A program made the translations under genes and the position numbers. This document shows positions 17,914-27,300 of a stretch of DNA of 64,000 nt, piece after piece; the first letter of the stretch is position 1; every line of letters begins with the position of its first letter. The stretch is from Streptomyces flavofungini. GTDB lineage: Bacteria; Actinomycetota; Actinomycetes; Streptomycetales; Streptomycetaceae. The DNA is taken from assembly GCF_014650815.1 (NCBI RefSeq), contig NZ_BMVR01000014.1, forward strand, positions 62,001 through 126,000, read 5' to 3'. The notes under the pieces were generated by a model, which was not told the origin of the DNA, searched no databases, and was given only the letters and a program-made list of their open reading frames with translations.

Positions 17914-18890
17914 TTACTTCTTCAGGGAGTCGACGACGGAGTCGACGTACTTGTTCATCGACCCGGGGCCGCCGAACATCCAGATGCCGTCGGGCAGCCG
18001 GTGCACGTTGCCCTTCTTGACGAACGGCAGCGACGTCCAGACCTTGTCCTTCTTCAGGACCCCGGCGAACGGGTTGCTGCCCTTGTCGCCGTCGTTGCCG
18101 ATGTAGGCGAACCGCACGTCGTCGTCGAGCTTGGTGAGGCCCTCGACGTCGGTGGCGCCGAGGCCGTAGACCTTGTCGCCCTTGACCTGCCAGTCGTTCT
18201 TCAGGCCGAGCTTCTCGTTCACGGCGCCGATGAGCGAGCCGCTGGTGTACGGCCGGATCGAGGTCTGGTTGCCGGTGACGTAGCCGTCGGCGAAAGCGTA
18301 CTTCGCGCCGCCGTGTCCGGCGGCGGCGAGCTTCTTCTTGCCCGCGGCGAGCTTCGCCTCGAAGTCCTTCTTGAGCTTCGTGGCCTGCTCGGTGGTGCCG
18401 GTGGCCTCGGCGACGAGGTCGAGGTTCTTCGTCATCTGGCCGATGGGGTCGGCGGCGTCGCCGGGCTTGACCGTCAGAACGGGGGCGACCTTGCGCATCT
18501 GCTTCACGGCGGCCGCGGGCAGGTCGGTGGTCGCGAGGATGAGGTCGGGCTTCAGGGACGCGATGGTGTCCATGCTCGGCTCGCCGCGGGTGCCGATGTC
18601 CTTGGGGTCGTTCTTCAGCGGGACGGCGGTGTCCCACGTCTTGTAGCCCTTGACGTCGGAGACGCCGGTCGGGTCGACACCGAGCGAGATCAGGCTCTCG
18701 ACGACGTTCCACTCGGTGCCGACGACCTTCTTGGCGGGGCCGTTCAGCTTCACCTTCGCACCGGTGGCGTCGGTGAGGGTGATGGCGTCGCCGCTCTTCT
18801 TCGCTTCGTCGTCGGACGACTCGGTGGTGCCGCAGGCGGACAGGGTGAGGGCCGCGGCGGTGGCGGCCGCCGCGGTGATCAGGAGGCGTC

Positions 18891-18894
<4 letters not shown>
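17914..18894 (-). CDS. Ferric-siderophore-binding lipoprotein
   Basis: The protein has 326 residues with a lipoprotein signal peptide ending in LSAC, so it is anchored outside the membrane. The body is a two-lobe periplasmic-binding fold of the FepB/FecB type: LGVDPTGVSDVKGYKTW in the first lobe, SLKPDLILATT before the long linking helix, and the second lobe up to VDSVVDSLKK. It would deliver an iron-siderophore to the fused permease downstream. The ATG overlaps the stop of the ATPase gene (ATGA). The control point is the iron box at 19757 ahead of the operon. Confidence 0.93.
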
Positions 18895-19751
<857 letters not shown>

Positions 19752-19756
19752 GCCCG

Positions 19757-19773
19757 AAGGTTAGCCTAACCTT
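19757..19773 (-). promoter_or_regulatory. Iron box (DmdR/IdeR operator) of the second siderophore importer
   Basis: AAGGTTAG-C-CTAACCTT is a perfect dyad around one base and agrees with the actinobacterial iron box. It lies directly ahead of the ATPase start, so Fe(II)-repressor binding would block the operon 19751-15843 when iron is plentiful. Confidence 0.85.
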
Positions 19774-19965
19774 ATCGAAGGGTGAAACGGCCCCCCCTTG
19801 GTCGACGCAAGACGAATTCCGGCCAGGCTCCCGCGAGACGTCAGGACCGCCCCGTGCTCCCGAGTGCCGGACCCCGGGCACACGACGCCGACGGTCCCCA
19901 ACCGGCGGCAAGGCGGACCCTTTTCGGCAGCCGGACCGGGGATGGAAGAGAAGGCCGCCATGAAG

Positions 19966-19979
19966 TTAGGCTCGCCTAA
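19966..19979 (+). promoter_or_regulatory. Iron box upstream of cchJ
   Basis: TTAGGCTCGCCTAA is a near-perfect core iron box, 49 bases before the cchJ ATG at 20029. It matches the expected placement of a DmdR1 site that silences the esterase under iron sufficiency. Confidence 0.85.
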
Positions 19980-20028
19980 TCAGGGTGCGTCCAGCTCCCC
20001 CCGCCTCCCCTCTCACAAGGAGACCACC

Positions 20029-21120
20029 ATGCGTGCCGAAGTGGCCCCTGCCTTCGCCGAGTTCGGGCTGTCCGGCGCACCCGGCAGCGACGGGTTCTGG
20101 GCCGCGGCGGGAGCACCCGCGTCGATTCCCGCCGCCGACGGCGGTTGGGTCACCCTCTTCCTGTGGCGCGGGTCCGGGGCGAGCATCGACTTCGAGAGCT
20201 GGTCGAAGCCCGTGCCCCTGCGGCGCTTCGGCGACACGGACTGCTGGTACGCCCAGGTGCCCATGCCCGCGCGGCTGCGGGTGACCTACCAGTTCCGCGT
20301 GGGCGACGACGCGTACGCCGACCCGCTCAACCCGGTCGGCGCGGGCGGTGACAGGTCCATCGCCGCGACCCCGGACGCCCCGGCCCAGCCGCACTGGCCC
20401 GCCGTCGGCGCCGACGACGTGCTGCCCGTCCCGCGCACCCGGGTCCGCTGGTCCAGCGAGAAGCTCGGCGGGCGGCGCACCGTGCGCGTACACGCCGCGG
20501 GCGGCGGCGGACCCGTGGTCCTGCTGCTCGACGGGGACGACTGGCTGTACCTGCACCCGGCGATGACCGCGTTCGACGCGGCCGTCGCCAGTGGCGAGAT
20601 GCCGCCCGTCACCCTCGTCCTGCTCCCGGCCAAGGACCGGGCGGCCGAGTTCGCGTGCAGGCCCGAGCTGTGGCGGGCGGTGCGGGACGAACTGCTGCCA
20701 CTGGTCGCGGAGTCCGGCGTACCGGCCGACCCGGACCGGCTCGTGGTCGCCGGGCAGAGCCTCGGCGGGCTGAGCGCGATGTACGCGGCGCTGGAGTTCC
20801 CCGACCTGGTGTCCCGGATCGCCGTCCAGTCGCCGTCGTTCTGGTGGACGTCCGAAGCGATGGGCCAGGCGGACCCGCTGGGCGGACCGGTCGGGGGTGC
20901 CATCGCCGCGCGACTGGCGGACCACCCCGACCTGTCCGGTCTGCGGGTCGCCTTCGACGTGGGGGAGCACGAGGCGCGGATGCTGCCCCACTGCGCGCTG
21001 GTCGAGACCCTGACCGAACAGGCCGGTGCGACCGTGCGGGTCTCGCGGTCGGCGTCGGACCACGACCGCGCGGGGTGGCGGCAGGCCCTGCTCAGGGATG
21101 TGGCCTGGGCGCTGGCCTAG
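20029..21120 (+). CDS. cchJ: Coelichelin-type siderophore esterase (Fes/IroE-like)
   Basis: The protein has 363 residues. The N-terminal 150 residues are an all-beta domain with FLWRGSGASIDFESW and YQFRVGDDAYADPLNP, as in enterochelin esterases. The C-terminal alpha/beta hydrolase has the nucleophile elbow VAGQSLGGLSAMYAAL and a late catalytic His in SASDHDRAGW. The family hydrolyses siderophore esters or releases chains; in the coelichelin locus CchJ is thought to help release the tripeptide, because the synthetase has no thioesterase domain. The ATG at 20029 follows AAGGAG; the longer open frame to 19798 lacks one and would span the iron box. No signal peptide is seen, so it is cytoplasmic. 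Confidence 0.92.
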   Translation: MRAEVAPAFAEFGLSGAPGSDGFWAAAGAPASIPAADGGWVTLFLWRGSGASIDFESWSKPVPLRRFGDTDCWYAQVPMPARLRVTYQFRVGDDAYADPLNPVGAGGDRSIAATPDAPAQPHWPAVGADDVLPVPRTRVRWSSEKLGGRRTVRVHAAGGGGPVVLLLDGDDWLYLHPAMTAFDAAVASGEMPPVTLVLLPAKDRAAEFACRPELWRAVRDELLPLVAESGVPADPDRLVVAGQSLGGLSAMYAALEFPDLVSRIAVQSPSFWWTSEAMGQADPLGGPVGGAIAARLADHPDLSGLRVAFDVGEHEARMLPHCALVETLTEQAGATVRVSRSASDHDRAGWRQALLRDVAWALA

Positions 21121-21121
21121 G

Positions 21122-21193
21122 GCCTGTCCGCCTGTCCGCCTCTCCGCCTCTCCGCCTCTCCGCCTCTCCGCCTCTCCGCCTCTCCGCCTCTCC
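21122..21193. repeat. 8-base tandem repeat array (GCCTCTCC)n directly after cchJ
   Basis: Two copies of GCCTGTCC are followed by seven copies of GCCTCTCC, starting one base after the cchJ stop. Copy number is likely to vary by slippage. No function is evident; it may act as a spacer or as part of transcript termination. Confidence 0.85.
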
Positions 21194-21202
21194 GAGGATT
21201 GC

Positions 21203-21246
21203 CCGTGGGCGCGCCCACGGATCACCCCTGGGCGCGCGCCCAGGGG
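21203..21246. repeat. Two adjacent perfect GC palindromes
   Basis: An 18-base palindrome (21203-21220, CCGTGGGCG plus its complement) and a 22-base palindrome (21225-21246, CCCCTGGGCGC plus its complement) are separated by four bases. Both can form very stable hairpins in RNA. They could end the cchJ transcript, although no T-run follows. Confidence 0.8.
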
Positions 21247-21328
21247 CGCCCGGGCATGCGCTCAGGAGGTCGGCCGGGCAGCGGGTACGGGCGCGCTCCG
21301 TTGCCCACGATGCCGCCGCCGTCCCGGG

Positions 21329-21413
21329 ACAACCGCATCCCGGGACACCTGCGTCCCTGCAGGTCAGGGCACTTGGGATCCCGACTTCCGGGAAGCGGCC
21401 GGGATGCGGTTGT
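21329..21413. repeat. Long inverted repeat, 15-base arms, 55-base loop
   Basis: ACAACCGCATCCCGG at 21329-21343 is exactly matched by its complement at 21399-21413. The loop contains smaller dyads, including CTTCCGGGAAG. The structure sits in the 589-base gap between cchJ and the first secreted protein. It could be a structured leader, a small RNA or a remnant mobile-element end. The rest of the gap (21414-21709) shows only a ribosome site (AGGAAGG) ahead of the next gene. Confidence 0.8.
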
Positions 21414-21709
21414 GAGTGTCGGGCGGCCGCCGCAGACTCTGGTCACACCCCGTCGGCAGCACGGCCGGACGGGGCGAAACCGGAGGCAGGCGCAGACGCC
21501 TTCGCCGATGCGGGGGAACCGGCGAAGAGCCGTTGGAGTGAACCTGCGTCTGCCTTCCCCGCACGACCGCTTCGCCTGCCCCGCTGTTCCGTCCGAGGGC
21601 CGCAGGATCGCCTGGGCGAACTCGCGTACGAGATTCGAGCGGGGCGCCGATACGGCTCCCGTGGGCTCTCGTCAGGCTCCGTCGCCCCCATCAGGAAGGC
21701 ATCACGCAC

Positions 21710-22138
21710 ATGCATCGATACACCGCAGCCGTCGCCGCGCTGGCCGCGCTGGTGACCGGCACCGCCGCCCCGTCGGCCGCCGCCTCCGCCCTCACCTCCC
21801 CGTCGGCGTCCACGCCTGCCGCGCCGGACCGGGCACCGCACCACCAGGCCAAGAGCGTCCTCTTCGACATGTGGTTCAACGGACGGGCCGACTCACCGAC
21901 CCTGAGCATCCAGTTCGGGGTCCACCGCTACACCCTCAAGGCGGACTGCGACAGCGACGCCCTGGTCGGGCAGCTCTACCACTCGGCGACCGGGATCGAC
22001 CCCGCGGTCGGCCGCGCCTTCTCCGTTCCCTGCAACCGGGCCCCCAAGACCCTCAACTACCAGTTGCGGGGCGGTTTCTACTACTTCCACTTCATCTCCG
22101 GCGTCGACAACACGCACATCGTCGCCGACGGTGCCTGA
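21710..22138 (+). CDS. Small secreted protein, paralogue 1 of a tandem pair
   Basis: The protein has 142 residues. The first 25-27 residues are a Sec signal peptide (MHRYTAAVAALAALVTGTAA, then an AxA site). The mature part is about 95 ordered residues with two Cys (ADCDSD and VPCNRA), likely a disulfide, and alternating aromatic residues (GGFYYFHFISGVDNT) that suggest a small beta-barrel. It is about 40% identical by eye to the next gene: both share GQLYH, a Cys-x-x-x-A region and SGVDNT. I do not recognise the family. Its place between cchJ and cchI suggests, but does not show, a link to siderophore function. No iron box precedes it. Confidence 0.8.
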   Translation: MHRYTAAVAALAALVTGTAAPSAAASALTSPSASTPAAPDRAPHHQAKSVLFDMWFNGRADSPTLSIQFGVHRYTLKADCDSDALVGQLYHSATGIDPAVGRAFSVPCNRAPKTLNYQLRGGFYYFHFISGVDNTHIVADGA

Positions 22139-22207
22139 CCCCGCCCCCCGGACCTTCCGCGCTCCCCACACCCCCACGCTCCGCAGAGAGAAATCAGAGA
22201 CTTCCCC

Positions 22208-22618
22208 ATGCGCACTCTCCTCGCCGCCGCCACAGCACTCCTCGCCGTGGGCCTGACCGGCGCCCCGGCCCAGGCGGGTGCGGCCCGGCAGCACGTGGCC
22301 GTGCCCGCCGCCGCACCGCACCTCGCCGCCGCTTCCGTCGACTTCGAGGTCCGGTTCAACACCTACGGCCACTCACCGAAGACGCATCGCCCGCAGGGTG
22401 ACGGGCAGCGGGTCACGTTGTCGGCCTACTGCGCCAGCGACATCACTGCCGGGCAGCTCTACCACGTCACCTGGGGCCGCGACCGGCCCGTCGGGAACGT
22501 CGTCCGCATCCCCTGCGGCGGCAAGGCGGCCCCCACCTACCACCTGAGCGGCGGGGAGTACTACTTCTACTTCCTGTCGGGCGTCGACAACACCCGGGTG
22601 GTCGGCGACTGGCACTGA
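22208..22618 (+). CDS. Small secreted protein, paralogue 2 of a tandem pair
   Basis: The protein has 136 residues: signal peptide MRTLLAAATALLAVGLTGAP ending with AQA, then a mature domain with VDFEVRFNTYGHSPKTH, AYCASD, GQLYHVTWGRD, IPCGGK and EYYFYFLSGVDNTRVVGD. The two Cys and the SGVDNT box match the preceding gene, so the pair arose by tandem duplication. It starts 69 bases after paralogue 1 with an AG-rich ribosome site and is probably co-transcribed. It converges on cchI with an 11-base gap. The function is unknown; possible roles are extracellular binding or inhibition. Confidence 0.8.
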   Translation: MRTLLAAATALLAVGLTGAPAQAGAARQHVAVPAAAPHLAAASVDFEVRFNTYGHSPKTHRPQGDGQRVTLSAYCASDITAGQLYHVTWGRDRPVGNVVRIPCGGKAAPTYHLSGGEYYFYFLSGVDNTRVVGDWH

Positions 22619-22628
22619 GCCCAGCGGT

Positions 22629-24332
22629 TCACCGCGCCACGGCCGAGCAGTACGCCTCGTCGCTCGCCAGCAGATTCCGATGCGTGTCCTCGGCGGTGAT
22701 GACCCCGTCGTCCAGGACCAGGACGCGGTCCGCCGCGTCCAGGAGGGGCGGGCTGCTGGTGATGACGATGGTGGTGCGGCCCCGGCGCAGCTTCGCGACG
22801 TTGCGGGCGATGAGTTGTTCGGTGACCGCGTCGACGGCTGTCGTGGGGTCGTGCAGGACGAGGACGTCGGTGTCGGCGGCGAGCGCGCGGGCCAGGGACA
22901 GGCGTTGGCGCTGGCCGCCCGAGAGGTTCGCGCCGCGGTCGCGGACGGCGTAGTCGAGGCCGTCGCGGTGCAGGGCGACGACGTCGGTCAGCATGGACGC
23001 CTCGACGGCCTCGGGGACCGTGCCGCTGGTGCCCGACGGGTCGATGTTCGAACGCAGGGTGCCCGCGAAGATCTCCCCGTCGTAGGGGTTGACCAGCATA
23101 TGGGCGCGGACCGACTCGACCGACAGGTCCGCGAGCTCCTGCCCGCTGACCCGGACCACGCCCTCGTACGCGTCCGGCGGGACGTTCACGGCGAGGATCG
23201 ACGCGAGGTCGGCCGCCGCGCGCGGCTGATAGGCGGTGATCGCCACGAACTCACCGGCGGGCACCTGGAACTTGAGCTTGCGCAGCGGCCCGTGCCGGAC
23301 GCAGTCCACCTCCAGGTCGCCGCCCGCGGCAGGGTGCCCTGACCCCGGGGTCGTCACCGGCGGCGCGGTGAGGACCAGCGCCATCCGCTCGGCCGACGCC
23401 CGCGCGATCATCACGTACTTGGGCATCTCGGAGAACAGCTTCAGCGGCTCCATGATGAACTGCGCGAGGCCCACGGCCATGACGAGTTCGCCGATGTTGA
23501 TCCGGCCCTCGAACGCCAGCCAGCCCGCCGTGAGGGTCACGGCCGCGGCGAGGATCGCGTTGAGGGCGAGGGCGGTGCCCGCGTAGACGCCGTTGACCTT
23601 GGCGACGGTGATCGACTGGTGCTTGGCCTCCGTGCTGACCTTGCGGTAGGAGCGGAACGCCGCGTGGTTGCCGCCGAAGCCGTGCAGCGGGCGCAGGCCG
23701 GTGATGAGGTCGGCGACCTTCGCGCCGGCCCGCGCCACCCGGGCCTGCTGTTCCTGCGTGCTGGAGCCGATCCGCTTGGACATGACGCTGAGGACCGACA
23801 GGATCGCGACGGTGCCGACGATCACGAGGAGGCCGAGCCGGAAGTCGGCGAGGCCGAGGGCGACCGCCGCGACGACGATCGCGACCAGCGAGCTGATCAG
23901 CATCGGCACGACTTCGACGATGTCGGCGGTCTGGTCGGCGTCCTCGGTGGCGATGGTCAGCACCTCGCCGGACTTGAGGTCGACGTCCCTGGCCACCGGC
24001 TGGAGTCCGCAGGCGGCGACCCGCACCCGCCAGCGGTGCGCCTCGGTGGTGTTGGCCTTCTGCAGGACGCGCATGCCGAACCGCCACGACAGCGACACCG
24101 TCGTGATGATCACGGCGAGGGCGCCGATCGAGACGGCGAGCGAGCCGGGACTGCGGTTTTCCCGCAGGGTGTGCTCGACGATCAGGCCGAGGGCGATGGG
24201 GAAGGCGGTCTCCCCCGCCTGGTACAGGCCCATGAGGACGGTGCCCCCGGCCATGGCACCGAGGTTGCGCCGCAGTGCGGTGCGCAGGATGTCGGACCCC
24301 GGGCGGGGCCGCTGCGTGTCAGGAGTTGTCAT
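22629..24332 (-). CDS. cchI: Coelichelin-type ABC exporter half with degenerate ATP site
   Basis: The protein has 567 residues: a six-helix exporter membrane domain followed by an ATPase. Walker A is lost (the place of GxxGxGKS reads AYQPRAAAD), Walker B reads VLVLHDPTT with His and Asp in place of Asp and Glu, and the switch His is Ser (ITSSPP). The signature LSGGQRQR is perfect. CchG has the opposite pattern, so the two probably form a heterodimer with one working ATP site that exports the siderophore. The start MTTPDTQ at 24332 overlaps the end of cchH by 14 bases; the frame upstream to 24380 is inside cchH. It is the last gene of the leftward operon. Confidence 0.9.
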   Translation of the reverse strand: MTTPDTQRPRPGSDILRTALRRNLGAMAGGTVLMGLYQAGETAFPIALGLIVEHTLRENRSPGSLAVSIGALAVIITTVSLSWRFGMRVLQKANTTEAHRWRVRVAACGLQPVARDVDLKSGEVLTIATEDADQTADIVEVVPMLISSLVAIVVAAVALGLADFRLGLLVIVGTVAILSVLSVMSKRIGSSTQEQQARVARAGAKVADLITGLRPLHGFGGNHAAFRSYRKVSTEAKHQSITVAKVNGVYAGTALALNAILAAAVTLTAGWLAFEGRINIGELVMAVGLAQFIMEPLKLFSEMPKYVMIARASAERMALVLTAPPVTTPGSGHPAAGGDLEVDCVRHGPLRKLKFQVPAGEFVAITAYQPRAAADLASILAVNVPPDAYEGVVRVSGQELADLSVESVRAHMLVNPYDGEIFAGTLRSNIDPSGTSGTVPEAVEASMLTDVVALHRDGLDYAVRDRGANLSGGQRQRLSLARALAADTDVLVLHDPTTAVDAVTEQLIARNVAKLRRGRTTIVITSSPPLLDAADRVLVLDDGVITAEDTHRNLLASDEAYCSAVAR

Positions 24333-27300
24333 CGAGGTGGCGGGCAATCGCTTCCGGGGTTCGCAGGGTGAACAGGTCACGGATGGTGACCACAGGACCG
24401 TACTCGCGGCGGAGCAGCCCGATCAGGCGCACCGCCAGCATGGAGTGCCCTCCGAGGGACACGAAGTCGCTCACGGCGCTCACCTCGTCATCATCCAGGT
24501 CCAGCGCCTCGGCGAAGAACTCGCACACCACGGTCTCGGTCTCCGTCTCCGGACCCCGCTCCCCCGCCGTGGTCAGCGCGCCGAGCGGCTTCGCCTCGGG
24601 CAGCGCCTTGGTGTCAGCCTTCCCGTTGACCGTCAGCGGGATGCTTTCGACCTGGGCGTAGTGCGTCGGGCGCAGGAAGTCCGGCAGCCCGCTGCCCACG
24701 TCGGCGGCGACGGCGGCCAGGTCGGAGCCGTCGAGGACGAGGTACGCGGCGAGCCGGTACGCCCCGTCGACCTGCGGGTCCGGCTGGGCGACCGCGGCGA
24801 CGAACCGCACTGCCGCGTGTGCGGCGAACGCGGCCTCGACCTCGCCGAGTTCGACGCGGTGCCCCCGGATCTTGACCTGCTGGTCGGTGCGGCCCAGGTA
24901 CATCAGGTTCCCGTCGGGCCGCCGGACCACGAGGTCACCGGTGCGGTACATGCGCTCGCCGGGCGCCCCGAACGGGCACGCCACGAACCGGTGGGCGGTC
25001 TGCGCGGACTGTCCGAGGTAGCCGCGCGCGATGCCGATGCCCGCGACGTACAGCTCACCGGGGACACCGTCCGGCAGCGGCCGCAGCCAGGGGTCGAGGA
25101 CGTACACGTCGGTGTTGTCGATGGCGACGCCCACCACCGGGTCCTGGCACTCGAAGGTGCCGACGCCGAGGGTGTTGATCGTGTACTCGGTGGGTCCGTA
25201 CAGGTTGTAGCCGACCGTGCCCTCGGTGTCGGCGAGCCGCTGCCACAGGGTCGGCGTGACGGCCTCGCCGCCGAGCAGCACCAGGGCCGGGCGCCGGTCG
25301 GGGTGGTCGAGCAGGCCCTCGGCCGCGAGCTGCTGCGCGTAGGTCGGCGTCACGTTGATGACGTCGATGCCGTGCTCCAGGCAGTACGCGACGAGACCGG
25401 GCGCGTCCCGGCGCAGTTCCTCGTCGCAGATGTGCACCTCGTGGCCGTCGGCGAGCCACAGCAGCTCCTCCCACGACATGTCGAACGCGAACGACACGGT
25501 GTGGGCGATCCGGAAGACCCGGTGCTCGTGCTCCGCCAGGACCGGTTCGAAGATCCGGCGCTGGTGGTTGATCAGCATGTTGGTGAGCCCGGCGTACTCG
25601 GTCACCACGCCCTTGGGCTTCCCGGTCGAACCGGAGGTGTAGATCGTGTACGCGGGGTGCCGGAGCCGGTCCGGGTCGTCCGGCGTGAACGTCACGAACG
25701 GCTCGGCTGCGGACAGCGGCCGGTCCAGTTCGATCAGGTCGTCGGTGCCGATGACGGCGCCGGTCAGCCGGGGCGACACGGCGCTCACGGTGAGGATGAC
25801 GTCGGGGCGGGCGTCCGCGACGATCGCGGCGATGCGCTCGTCGGGGTGGTCGAGCTCCAGCGGTATATAGGCGGCGCCGACGCGCAGGACGGCGAACAGC
25901 GCCACGATCGAGTCGAGGGAGCGGGGGATCGCGAGGCCCACGTTCGTCTCCGGGCCGATGCCGCGCCCGGCGAGCACGCCCGCCACGGCTCGGCTGCGGT
26001 CCCGCAGCTCGGCGAACGTCATGGTCGCGCCGTGGGCGACGAGCGCGACCCGCTGCGGATCGCGGTCCGCGGCCTGGTCGAAGCGGTCGACGACGGTGTC
26101 CGTGCCGATGTCCGTGCGCGCGTCGGCCGCGGGCTGCCGCCCGAGGCCCGGCAGCGCGCCGACCGGACCGGTCCAGCAGGCCAGGTCTTCGAGTACGCGC
26201 ACGTAGTCGTCGAGGAGACGGCGGGCGCCCGCGGTGTCGCCGTCGCGGTGCTCCAGCTTGACCGTGAGCCGGTCGCCGGGCGTCACGACCCAGGTGAACG
26301 GGTAGTGGGTGGAGTCGTCGGCCTGCACCGAGGTGATGCCGTGCCGGGAGTTCATCTCGGCGAACGCGTCCATGTCCAGGAAGTTCTGGAGCACGAACAG
26401 GTTGTCGAACAGCGTGTCCTGCCCGCTCGCCCGCTGGATCTCGCCGAGCCCGAGGTGCTCGTGCTCCATGGCCTCGACCCGCGCCGTCTGCACGGCCTCC
26501 AGGTACGCGCGGACCGTGGCGTCCGGCCGCGCCCGCGTCCACATGGGGACGGTGTTGAGGAGCACGCCGACGATGTCGGACAGGCCCTCGCCGTCGCGGC
26601 CGGAGACGGTCACGCCGAACACGGCGTCGCTGCGGCCCGTGTGCGCGCCGAGCAGCAGCCCGAACGCGCCGGTCAGGATCGAGTTGAGCGTGACACCGTG
26701 CGCCTTGGCGGCGTCGCGCAGCAGGTTCGACTGTGCGGCGGACAGCGTCTGCACGAGGGCGCTCGGCAGGTCGTCCGACAGGGACGGCGCCGGTCCGGCG
26801 AGGAGGGTCGGCCCGGGCAGTCCGGCGAGGTGCTCCGTCCAGAAGCGTTCCGCTACGGCCGGGTCCTTGGCGGCGAGCGTCCGGGCGTGGTCCTCGAAGC
26901 TCGGCGTGGCCGGGGTGGCGTCGAGCGGTTCGCCCGCGACGACGGCCCGGTAGGCGGCGAAGAGGTCCCGCAGCACGATCTCGCGGGACCAGCCGTCCCA
27001 CAGCAGCAGGTGGTAGCTCAGCAGCAGGCCGTCGCGGTCACCGGGCAGGCGCACCACGGTCAGCCGGATCAGCGGCGGCTCCCCTGGGTCGAAGCCCGTG
27101 TCGCGGTCCCGCGTGCGCAGGGCCTCGACCTCGTCCTCCGTGGCCAGGTCGACGGTGTGGACGTCGACCCGGCGGCCCGCCTTGAGGACCTGGACCGGGT
27201 TGCCGTCGTCGTCGGTGGTGAAGCCCGCGCCGACGACCGGGTGCCGCGCGATGACGTGCGCCATCGCCTCGGCGAGCGCGTCGGTGTCGAGGCGCCGGTC

